A DNA stretch of 11,005 bases from CAYGUI01 sp964353115 (GTDB lineage Bacteria; Pseudomonadota; Gammaproteobacteria; JAGOUU01). Location: contig CAYGUI010000042.1 of assembly GCA_964353115.1 (NCBI GenBank), forward strand, positions 1-11,005. Reading direction: 5' to 3'. Both the position numbers and the translations under genes were made by a program. Within the stretch, counting starts at the first letter, position 1, and each line of letters starts with the position of its first letter. The notes under the pieces were generated by a model. That model saw only the letters and a program-made list of their open reading frames with translations. It did not search any database and was not told the DNA's origin. Shown here piece by piece: positions 5,140 through 11,005 of the stretch.

Positions 5140-7011
5140 TTATTTTGCGTCATTCCCGCGTAGGCGGGAATCCAGTTTTAATTCAAAGTATTTATCCATA
5201 ATTGCGCGACTAATACTCGATGTATGTAAATCACCATCAGCACCATTTTCTATAATTGTGGCAATGGCAATTTCAGGATCATCAGCTGGAGCATAACCAA
5301 TAAATAATCCATGATCACGCAATTTTTCATTAATTTCTTCACTTCTATACCTTTTGCCTTGGGCTACTGAAAACACCTGAGCGGTTCCAGTTTTTCCAGC
5401 AATACTATAGTTTAAGTTTCCTGAGATACGATGTGCTGTCCCGCGTGGACTTGCTATTACATCAGTTAACGCTTTGTTAACTAATTTCCAATTATTTTCA
5501 GATATTTTAACTTGGTTTAAGATATTAGTTTTAGTTTCTATCCATTCACCATTATTATTTTTAATAGCTTTTACTAAATGCGGTTGATAGTAGGTTCCTT
5601 GATTAGCTAATATGCTAGTCATAACTGACATTTGTAATGGTGTAGCCAATAAAAATCCTTGGCCGATCCCGGTAATTAAAGTTTCACCTGGAAACCAAAA
5701 TTGCTTTTTATTAATTCTTTTCCATTCTGGGTTGGGAACTAATCCGGGAAGTTCTTCGTTAATATCTATTTTTGTGTAATCTCCGAGACCAAACTGAGTC
5801 AAAATACTTTCAATATTTTTTATTTTTAATTTAAACGCCAAGTCGTAGAAAAAAGTATCACACGATTCAACAATCGCTTTATGGTAATCTGTCCAGCCAT
5901 GGCCCCAGCTTTTCCAGTCACGATATAAGTGGTTATCATTTTTTAGCTTATAAAATCCTTGATCGTATATTGAATAGTTTTTATTTATTAAATTAAGCTC
6001 AAGACCTTGCAATACCATAATAGGCTTTATTGTTGATGCAGGAGGGTATCTACCGCGTACAGAGCGATTAAATAATGGTTTATCTTCAGCATCTTGTAAT
6101 TTTTTATAATCATCAAAGCTTAAACGAGAAATAAATAAATTAGGATCAAATGCTGGCACGCTTACCATGGCTAAAATTTCACCTGTTTTAGGAGATATAG
6201 CGACAATTGAGCCAGCTTTATTTTTTAGTGATTCATAAGCAAATTTTTGTAAACGTGAGTCGATAGTAAGTTTAATATTATTACCATTAACAACAGATGT
6301 TTCTCCTATTTTATTAATTTTGCGTCCATAGGCATTAACTTCATCTTTTTCTTCACCACTTGTGCCATGTAAAATATTTTCATAAGATTTTTCAATGCCG
6401 ATTTTGCCAATATAGTTTGTTGCGGCATAATTTTTCTCATCTAAATTTTGAATTTCTTTATCATTGATTCTGCTTAAATAACCTAAAATATGTGCAAAAT
6501 ATTTATTTTCTGGGTAATAGCGCTTTAAATCGGCATTGATTATAACTTCGGGAAATCTGTAATTTTGACTAGCAAAACGCTCAAGCTCAAGATGTGAAAG
6601 ATTTAATTTTAATGGCACTTCATCAAATTTTCTTTTACGTTTTACTTCTTTGAAAAAAAGATCTTGTTCTTCTTGCTCTATAGTAATAAATTCTGATAAA
6701 TCCGCGACGGTTTTATGTAAATCATTGGAGCGCTCGGGAATTATTGCTAAATTATATGATGATTTATTAATAGCTAACGGTTTGTTTTCTCGATCTAAAA
6801 TTATTCCGCGTGTTGGTGCGATAGGGTAGGTATTAACGCGATTATTGTAAGATAAGTCGTTGTAATGTTGATGATTTATTATTTGTAAAAATACTAAGCG
6901 AGTTAATAAAATAAAAAAACAAATAAAAACAAAGAGCTGTAATAAAAATATACGGCTTTTAAATAGCTGAAAATAGCGTTGTTTGTTTTCAAATATTCCG
7001 TGAAAGAGCAT
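5140..7011 (-). CDS. mrdA: Penicillin-binding protein 2, elongation-specific transpeptidase
   Basis: PBP2 cross-links new peptidoglycan in the elongation complex and activates RodA. The 623 residues start with a short cytoplasmic part and one membrane span (about 21-44), then the pedestal region with PTRGIILDRENKPLA (66-80). The transpeptidase domain has the nucleophile Ser326 in STIK (326-329), SCD (383-385, the SxN/SxD motif) and KTGT (540-543). Length agrees with E. coli PBP2 (633). The last residues, LDSRLRGNDAK, are encoded by a dispersed palindromic repeat and look like an addition to the natural end near MDKYFEL. ATG 7011 lacks a Shine-Dalgarno, and the predicted -10 box ends only nine bases upstream. 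It is the first gene of a compact operon with rodA, mltB, rlpA, the dehydrogenase and dapB. Beta-lactams such as mecillinam target this family. Confidence 0.96.
   Translation of the reverse strand: MLFHGIFENKQRYFQLFKSRIFLLQLFVFICFFILLTRLVFLQIINHQHYNDLSYNNRVNTYPIAPTRGIILDRENKPLAINKSSYNLAIIPERSNDLHKTVADLSEFITIEQEEQDLFFKEVKRKRKFDEVPLKLNLSHLELERFASQNYRFPEVIINADLKRYYPENKYFAHILGYLSRINDKEIQNLDEKNYAATNYIGKIGIEKSYENILHGTSGEEKDEVNAYGRKINKIGETSVVNGNNIKLTIDSRLQKFAYESLKNKAGSIVAISPKTGEILAMVSVPAFDPNLFISRLSFDDYKKLQDAEDKPLFNRSVRGRYPPASTIKPIMVLQGLELNLINKNYSIYDQGFYKLKNDNHLYRDWKSWGHGWTDYHKAIVESCDTFFYDLAFKLKIKNIESILTQFGLGDYTKIDINEELPGLVPNPEWKRINKKQFWFPGETLITGIGQGFLLATPLQMSVMTSILANQGTYYQPHLVKAIKNNNGEWIETKTNILNQVKISENNWKLVNKALTDVIASPRGTAHRISGNLNYSIAGKTGTAQVFSVAQGKRYRSEEINEKLRDHGLFIGYAPADDPEIAIATIIENGADGDLHTSSISRAIMDKYFELKLDSRLRGNDAK
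5152..5171. repeat. Dispersed palindrome at the mrdA-rodA junction
   Basis: Eight-base arms ATTCCCGC and GCGGGAAT enclose the loop GTAG, flanked by CGTC and CCAG. The same arms recur at 8487-8506 with another loop. Sequences of this form (TCATTCCCGCG...CGGGAATCC) are familiar dispersed repeats in several bacterial groups; this is from memory. It is transcribed and translated here: on the minus strand it gives the PBP2 C-terminal residues DSRLRGND, and its hairpin lies just before the rodA start. Confidence 0.8.
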
Positions 7012-7015
7012 AGTA

Positions 7016-7040
7016 ACTTAAGTATAAGTTGTTCTTAAGT
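7016..7040. promoter_or_regulatory. Inverted repeat overlapping the mrdA promoter (possible operator)
   Basis: Perfect seven-base arms ACTTAAG (7016-7022) and CTTAAGT (7034-7040) are separated by 11 bases. One arm overlaps the end of the -10 box and the other lies in the spacer, a typical position for a repressor site. No T-run follows, so it is unlikely to be a terminator for the permease gene. AT-rich repeats of this size can occur by chance. Confidence 0.35.
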
Positions 7041-7049
7041 TTACGTCTA
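7021..7049 (-). promoter_or_regulatory. Promoter of the mrdA operon, nearly leaderless
   Basis: On the minus strand TAGACG (7044-7049, four of six consensus bases) and TATACT (7021-7026, five of six) are 17 bases apart. Only nine bases separate the -10 from the ATG at 7011, so the message would carry two or three leader bases at most. No Shine-Dalgarno precedes the ATG, which agrees with leaderless translation. The element lies in the 45-base gap after the permease stop. Confidence 0.5.
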
Positions 7050-7056
7050 ATTTTAT

Positions 7057-8445
7057 TTATTGTGTTTTTTTTTGTAAAAACAACGGCGGAATAATTAATA
7101 ATATAAACCCGCCAATAAGCATTGCCATATATCTGGTTAAACTACCAACCAAAATTTCTTGTGGTGGTAAAAACGTCAAAATAATCGCAAATAAAGATAC
7201 TAAACTGCCGCTTAAAGTAATAAACCAAATCGCAAATTTTCCGCCTGGGACTTTATAAGGGCGCTCCATATCTTTATGCGTTTTACGTAATTTTAATGCC
7301 GCTAAAAACATAAAAATATATCCAACTAGTGATAGCTGCGCAGTTAAGTTTGATAAAAAGAAAAATGCGCTATTAACTGTTGGCATTAGTAAATAAACAG
7401 TGCTAATTAAACTGAATATAACTCCCTGAATAATTAAAATTCCAATAGGAGCCTGATGTTTATTTATTTTAGTAAAAAACTTAGGTAATTTAATGTCATC
7501 AGAGGCCACTAACATGCCTTTACTTGGTCCAATAATCCACGCACCAACACCACCAATTATGCCAATAATTATAAATGCTGCAATAATAGGCTTCATCCAA
7601 ATAATATGAAATTGATTAAAGAAATAAATAAACGCTTCAAATACAGCGTCAATTAAGCTTTTACGTAAAATATTTTTAGGAACAACTGATGATACTGCTA
7701 AAGCAGCACCAATGCTGGTAAATAAAATTAAGAATGTGGAATATAACAAAGCTTTAGGGTAATCGCTCTTAGGATTTTTAACGTCTTGTGCATGATAGGC
7801 TGACATTTCAATGCCAACTAATCCGTATAAAATACTGCTAAATAAAATTAAATTATCGCGGTGCGAAAAATTAGTAATTAGATGTTGGGTAGTAAAATTA
7901 ATGTGAGTTGCATGTCCATGGTACCACCATAAAACCCCTAAAGTAATAATAAAAAACATTGGAAAAATTGTTCCAAGTATTGCTGAAATGGTGCTTAATA
8001 ATCCTGAGCTTGTTATCCCATAGCAGTTTATTAATGTTGTCAGCCAATAACTTAGTAAAATAACGCCTAATGTATAATATTTATTGTCTATTAGATTTGG
8101 TGATATTACATATGCGAGAGTTGCAGCTAAAAAAGACAGAATAGTTGGGTACCAGCAAATATTATAAATCCATTGCAGCCATACGACTAAAAAACCAGCT
8201 CGAGTACCAAAGGCTTCGCGTACCCACACATAAATTCCACCGCGCTCAGACCATGTGCTAGCAAGCTCAGCGGCAACTAATGCGCTTGGAATAAAAAAGA
8301 ATAGCGCTGCTATAATATAATAAAATATGAGTGATGAGCCGTATTGAGCATTGATGGCAATGCTGCGTAGCGAATCGATAGCTATGACATTTATCATTAC
8401 AAGAGTAAAGACACTGATTTTTCTGCTTTTTTGTGATAGATTCAT
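7057..8445 (-). CDS. GadC-like amino-acid antiporter of the APC superfamily
   Basis: An inner-membrane protein of 462 residues with about twelve hydrophobic spans. The start resembles the glutamate:GABA antiporter branch of the APC superfamily: KISVFTLVMINVIAI, AAELASTWSERGGIYVWVREAFG (about 59-80) and WLQWIYNICWYP. YGLVGIEMSAYHAQDVKNPKSDYPKA near the middle and ERPYKVPGG near the end are also typical. Such carriers exchange an external amino acid for an internal amine; Legionella, Coxiella and chlamydiae have many paralogues with various substrates, so specificity cannot be stated. The C-terminus stops soon after the last span (LFLQKKTQ), so the cytoplasmic plug that gates E. coli GadC by pH is absent. 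ATG 8445 is preferred over an in-frame TTG at 8463 because a TATAAT box ends just six bases before the ATG. It is divergent from the 96-residue gene and is followed by mrdA on the same strand. Confidence 0.85.
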   Translation of the reverse strand: MNLSQKSRKISVFTLVMINVIAIDSLRSIAINAQYGSSLIFYYIIAALFFFIPSALVAAELASTWSERGGIYVWVREAFGTRAGFLVVWLQWIYNICWYPTILSFLAATLAYVISPNLIDNKYYTLGVILLSYWLTTLINCYGITSSGLLSTISAILGTIFPMFFIITLGVLWWYHGHATHINFTTQHLITNFSHRDNLILFSSILYGLVGIEMSAYHAQDVKNPKSDYPKALLYSTFLILFTSIGAALAVSSVVPKNILRKSLIDAVFEAFIYFFNQFHIIWMKPIIAAFIIIGIIGGVGAWIIGPSKGMLVASDDIKLPKFFTKINKHQAPIGILIIQGVIFSLISTVYLLMPTVNSAFFFLSNLTAQLSLVGYIFMFLAALKLRKTHKDMERPYKVPGGKFAIWFITLSGSLVSLFAIILTFLPPQEILVGSLTRYMAMLIGGFILLIIPPLFLQKKTQ

Positions 8446-8451
8446 GGGGCT

Positions 8452-8481
8452 ATTATATAGCAATTTTTGTGAGTTTGTATA
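8452..8481 (-). promoter_or_regulatory. Promoter of the permease gene, possibly leaderless
   Basis: On the minus strand a perfect TATAAT (8452-8457) is followed by six bases (AGCCCC) and then the ATG at 8445, so the start of transcription would fall on or next to the A of ATG. A partial -35, TATACA (8476-8481), lies 18 bases upstream. No Shine-Dalgarno precedes the ATG. The -10 is convincing, the -35 less so. Confidence 0.45.
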
Positions 8482-8486
8482 ACAAG

Positions 8487-8506
8487 ATTCCCGCCTCTGC
8501 GGGAAT
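8487..8506. repeat. Dispersed palindrome in the leader of the 96-residue gene
   Basis: Arms ATTCCCGC and GCGGGAAT, identical to those at 5152-5171, enclose the loop CTCT. The element lies between two divergent genes and ends 13 bases before the ATG at 8520. The loop CTCT plus its preceding C is complementary to the AGAGG ribosome binding site at 8511-8515. Confidence 0.8.
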
Positions 8507-8510
8507 GATG

Positions 8511-8516
8511 AGAGGA
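8511..8516 (+). promoter_or_regulatory. Ribosome binding site of the 96-residue gene
   Basis: AGAGGA ends three bases before ATG 8520, a short but usable spacing. It selects this ATG over the in-frame upstream starts at 8433, 8505 and 8508, the last two of which lie in or right after the palindrome. Confidence 0.55.
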
Positions 8517-8519
8517 ATT

Positions 8520-8810
8520 ATGAGCGAAACGATAGACAGCATAACTATCAATTATGAAGAAGACGGTAAATTAGTTACCAAAGAACTGAGAAAAGAAGTT
8601 TTAACCCGCGGTGCTTGGACAACAATAATGTTTGAATATCAAGAGCTTGATCGTAATTCTGAGGATTATGGCCCGGTAAAATACGCAATTCGTCGTTACC
8701 AAAAACGTAATGGTGTATTTGTGATGCGCTCGAAATTCAATATTTCTAATAAGGATCAGGCGCAAAAAGTAGTAGATATTTTATCTAAGTGGATTGCTGA
8801 GGAAAGTTAA
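8520..8810 (+). CDS. Conserved-looking small protein of 96 residues, unknown function
   Basis: The frame continues upstream to 8433, but that part is the permease start and the palindrome read in another frame. ATG 8520 with AGAGGA is the likely start. The protein begins with alternating residues (IDSITINYEEDGKLVTKELRK), suggesting beta strands. The centre holds TRGAWTTIMFEYQELDR (about 35-51), followed by basic RRYQKRNGVFVMRSKFNIS (about 61-79) and a C-terminal amphipathic helix ending KWIAEES. No signal peptide or membrane span is present. From memory, similar short proteins with the GAWxTIMFxYQExDR and YQKRxGxYxxxSKFxIS patterns occur in various proteobacteria without known function; this could not be verified. 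It is followed after 15 bases by the 191-residue gene, so the two are probably co-transcribed. Confidence 0.85.
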   Translation: MSETIDSITINYEEDGKLVTKELRKEVLTRGAWTTIMFEYQELDRNSEDYGPVKYAIRRYQKRNGVFVMRSKFNISNKDQAQKVVDILSKWIAEES

Positions 8811-8811
8811 T

Positions 8812-8817
8812 AAGGAG
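8812..8817 (+). promoter_or_regulatory. Ribosome binding site of the 191-residue gene
   Basis: AAGGAG lies eight bases before ATG 8826, the best Shine-Dalgarno of the window. It selects ATG 8826 over the out-of-frame ATG at 8821. Confidence 0.7.
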
Positions 8818-8825
8818 AAAATGCC

Positions 8826-9401
8826 ATGGATGGTCAACAAGAATTTACCAGTCAAAGATTAGCAGAAATACTAAAAGAAAATGATGTTTATCTTAATATA
8901 ACATCTGAGATCTCTGATTATTTAAAATTAAGTCAAGATAAGGATACTCAAGCTCGGACAGTTCAAGGATCAAAAATTTGGCCAATTTTTTATCCGCGAT
9001 TATATTTTCGTAATTTAACTTTATCCCCTGAAAAACGTGATGTTGCAATTGATGTTATTGCTGAGTTAGAAAAAGTAAAAGTTTTATTTGGAACAGTTAA
9101 AGATATTTCTGAAAAAAGCTCTGATCCAGAAGATAAAAAAATTATGATAATTCGCGATAAATTATCAGAAATCTCTCAAATATTATCTGTTATTGATAAA
9201 GCTCTAAAACAGGAGGATTTTTTAAATACTTCTTATTATATTCCTTGGCGACGTGGTGGTGCAGGAGACTTTGTTGCCGCTTTTAATATTTGTAAGCAAA
9301 AAGCAGTAGATTTGTATAGTAAATGCTATAACGAGCTTGAACAAAATGTTTATGAGCGTTTATCCGTAAAAACTGATCGCAAGATACCCAGTCCCCGATA
9401 A
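8826..9401 (+). CDS. Uncharacterised helical protein of 191 residues
   Basis: I do not recognise a family. The sequence is mostly polar and appears alpha-helical, with charged amphipathic stretches (QRLAEILKENDVYL; KRDVAIDVIAELEKVKVLFGTVKDISEK, about 69-96; IRDKLSEISQILSVIDKALKQ, about 107-129). A more ordered-looking segment contains YYIPWRRGGAGDFVAAFNICKQ (about 136-157), where WRRGGAGDF is the most distinctive motif. There is no signal peptide or membrane span, so it is probably cytoplasmic, unless exported by a secretion system, which the sequence does not show. It starts 15 bases after the 96-residue gene with a strong ribosome binding site, so the pair forms an operon. Its last 42 bases overlap the convergent nhaB gene. 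Confidence 0.8.
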   Translation: MDGQQEFTSQRLAEILKENDVYLNITSEISDYLKLSQDKDTQARTVQGSKIWPIFYPRLYFRNLTLSPEKRDVAIDVIAELEKVKVLFGTVKDISEKSSDPEDKKIMIIRDKLSEISQILSVIDKALKQEDFLNTSYYIPWRRGGAGDFVAAFNICKQKAVDLYSKCYNELEQNVYERLSVKTDRKIPSPR

Positions 9402-10808
9402 AACAATTGTATATGGTAGCGCCATCCATACCATACGAAAATAAGATAATCTTATTATTGGCGCGATAGTCGATGTTAATAAAAACAAAAATGCTGCTTG
9501 TCCGTTGGGAGTGGCGACGCTTGGTAAATTTGTTCCTGTATTAATCGCAACCGCAAGAGCATTTAGATTTTCTTGTTTTATTAGTCCTTGTTTAAATGCT
9601 TCCATGATTTCAGTGATATAAACAGTAGCAACAAAAACATTATCGCTTATTGCTGATAATAATCCGTTTAATATAAATAAAATTCCCGGCTGCTTATTAG
9701 CTGGTGCTTTTATTACAAAATCAATTAATGGTGCAAATAAATTTTGTTCGTGAATAACTGCGATAATTGCAAAAAAAACAGATAAAAGGGCGGTAAAAGG
9801 CAAGCTTTCTGAGAAAGCACGACCTAATTGATGCTCTTCAGTTATGCCAGTTAAACTAGTCGCTAAGATCATTAATGCTAAGCCAATTAATCCGACAGCG
9901 GCTACATGAAAAGCAAGAGAGATTATTAATAATATCGCTAAAATAGCTTGAATAATTATATCAAGCTTTTCTTTATGAGTTATTTCATGCTCTTTTATAG
10001 TTTTAACCAAAAATTCATGAATTCTTGCTGGCATTTCTGCACCATGGCCACATAATTTAAATTTTTCAACAAAAACACATGTTAATAGCCCTGCAACAAA
10101 AGTATAAGACGATACTGGTGCAACAAGCATGAAGAAATCAGTGAAACTCCATTTCATGTATGTTGCTACAACTAAATTTTGTGGCTCACCAACTAAAGTT
10201 GTAACACCACCAATAGCAGTCCCAACTGCTCCATGCATGAGTAGGCTTCTTAAAAAAGAACGAAACTGATCTAAGTCATCAGGTTCATGATGATCCGCAT
10301 TTGATGTTATGGCCTTGTGATAAACGTGATAAATTCCATGGCTTGCAGCGATAATTACAGCAGTAACAGTTAGCGCATCTAAAAAGGCTGATAAAACTGC
10401 CCCTGATAAACAAAATATAAAAGATAGCAACGTTTTTGATCTAACATGCATTAAGATGCGTAAAAAGAAAAAGTTCAGCATCTCACGCATAAAATGAATT
10501 GCTGCGATCATAAATATTAATAATAAAAGCACAGGGAAGTTATCAAGTAAGCTCTTATAAACGCTTTCTGGGCGCGCCATATGAATTATTATGGCTTCTA
10601 AAGCCAATAATCCACCGGGCTGTAAAGGGTAACATTTTAATGCCATTGCTAAAGTAAAAATAAATTCTATTAATAATAGCCATCCTGCAACAAAAGAGTT
10701 TATGCAGCAATAAATAATAGGATTAACAGCTAAAAATAAAATAATTAGTGCTTTATACCAAACGGGGGAGTTTCCAAGAAAAGATTTAAAAAAAGTTTTT
10801 AAGAGCAT
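9360..10808 (-). CDS. nhaB: Na+/H+ antiporter NhaB
   Basis: NhaB exports sodium in exchange for protons across the inner membrane and controls internal pH and sodium. The 482 residues contain a dozen or so hydrophobic spans. SAFLDALTVTAVI (140-152) holds Asp144, which corresponds to the essential Asp147 of E. coli NhaB. GTAIGGVTTLVGEPQNLVVA (196-215) and LNGLLSAISDNVFVATVYI are ion-transporter superfamily motifs, and SYFRMVWMALPYTIVLS near the end is characteristic of NhaB. It is about 30 residues shorter than E. coli NhaB (513), mostly at the C-terminus. ATG 10808 has only a weak GAG upstream. The stop of the sodium-symporter gene on the same strand is 19 bases upstream, so the two may form one transcript. 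The 3' end overlaps the convergent 191-residue gene by 42 bases with no terminator in view. Confidence 0.95.
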   Translation of the reverse strand: MLLKTFFKSFLGNSPVWYKALIILFLAVNPIIYCCINSFVAGWLLLIEFIFTLAMALKCYPLQPGGLLALEAIIIHMARPESVYKSLLDNFPVLLLLIFMIAAIHFMREMLNFFFLRILMHVRSKTLLSFIFCLSGAVLSAFLDALTVTAVIIAASHGIYHVYHKAITSNADHHEPDDLDQFRSFLRSLLMHGAVGTAIGGVTTLVGEPQNLVVATYMKWSFTDFFMLVAPVSSYTFVAGLLTCVFVEKFKLCGHGAEMPARIHEFLVKTIKEHEITHKEKLDIIIQAILAILLIISLAFHVAAVGLIGLALMILATSLTGITEEHQLGRAFSESLPFTALLSVFFAIIAVIHEQNLFAPLIDFVIKAPANKQPGILFILNGLLSAISDNVFVATVYITEIMEAFKQGLIKQENLNALAVAINTGTNLPSVATPNGQAAFLFLLTSTIAPIIRLSYFRMVWMALPYTIVLSGTGYLAISFYG

Positions 10809-10827
10809 TGATCTCAGTGGTTAAGTG

Positions 10828-11005
10828 TTAAATTAAATTTTCAATTATTACTATTATGATAGCAATAGGCGATAAATATTTTACTAAAAAATACCATGTA
10901 TTGAATACAGTTTTTTTGATAAAAGAAATTTCATGTTCAATATTATGTTTTTTTATAATATATCCTGTGATATTAGGAAAACGTATGCCTCCGATTGGTA
11001 ATAAG
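10828..11005 (-). CDS. Sodium-coupled symporter of the NSS (neurotransmitter:sodium symporter) type, C-terminal fragment
   Basis: On the minus strand a frame is open from the window edge (first full codon ending at 11004) to TAA at 10828-10830, giving 58 residues. It begins with LLPIGGIRFPNITGYII and ends with TWYFLVKYLSPIAIIIVII plus a short polar tail. The pattern of a span starting LLPxGG, a short loop, then WxFLxKYxxPIAIxIV matches the last two spans of bacterial NSS transporters, which import amino acids or related solutes with sodium. The fragment is short, so the family call rests on this pattern only. The start lies outside the window. Its stop is 19 bases from the nhaB start, and the two sodium-linked carriers are co-directional. 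Confidence 0.65.
   Translation of the reverse strand, partial: LLPIGGIRFPNITGYIIKKHNIEHEISFIKKTVFNTWYFLVKYLSPIAIIIVIIENLI

Noticed and set aside
5010..5201. Plus-strand frame containing the segment RHSRVGGNP
   Set aside because: This is the dispersed palindrome read on the other strand, joined to rodA antisense sequence; such peptides are common false predictions.
7016..7040. Terminator for the permease gene
   Set aside because: The arms are AT-rich with an 11-base loop and no following T-run on the minus strand, and the same bases carry a good promoter.
8433..8519. Upstream 29-codon extension of the 96-residue gene
   Set aside because: It overlaps the permease start, runs through the palindrome and lacks a ribosome binding site; ATG 8520 has AGAGGA.
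1..11005. CRISPR array, tRNA or rRNA genes, insertion sequence, phage genes, secretion or defence system
   Set aside because: No spaced direct repeats, no cloverleaf-like or rRNA-like stretch, no transposase or integrase, and all long frames are accounted for by other products.

Overview
The window looks like part of an AT-rich gammaproteobacterial chromosome, probably from a host-associated or intracellular lineage such as the Legionellales/Coxiellaceae. This is inference. The order mrdA-rodA-mltB-rlpA is the gammaproteobacterial arrangement, the short-chain dehydrogenase resembles YciK, and NhaB is mostly a gammaproteobacterial antiporter. Low GC, a GadC-like permease and scattered small palindromic repeats inside and beside genes are common in intracellular species.

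Left edge (1-962): the C-terminal nuclease end of an AddA/RecB-type helicase runs rightward. It converges with a 37-codon single-span membrane protein gene (322-435, minus) that has its own promoter. Next comes a minus-strand gene for a basic, HTH-like 109-residue protein, with a good promoter and ribosome binding site and a codon use unlike its neighbours.

Cell-wall operon (963-7049, minus): transcription runs mrdA (PBP2), rodA, mltB, rlpA, a YciK-like dehydrogenase, dapB. Genes overlap or are 2-10 bases apart. The products couple septum-independent wall synthesis (PBP2-RodA), glycan cleavage (MltB, RlpA) and supply of diaminopimelate (DapB). The only convincing promoter lies directly before mrdA, so close to the ATG that the message would be almost leaderless.

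Transport and unknown region (7057-11005): a GadC-like amino-acid antiporter (minus) is divergent from two adjacent plus-strand genes for uncharacterised proteins of 96 and 191 residues. The second converges, with a 42-base overlap, on nhaB (minus). Upstream of nhaB is the C-terminus of a sodium-coupled symporter of the NSS type, cut by the window edge, so a sodium symporter and a sodium/proton antiporter are adjacent and co-oriented.

Three short repeats deserve attention. Two share identical 8-base arms (5152-5171 and 8487-8506); one of them codes for the last residues of PBP2. A third, different element (about 3139-3169) codes for part of the RlpA signal peptide. No rRNA, tRNA, CRISPR array, insertion sequence or prophage was seen, and no gene-free stretch exceeds 300 bases. 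I saw no clear large novel system. The best candidates for new biology are the 37-residue membrane protein, the 96/191-residue gene pair, and the repeat-derived protein segments.
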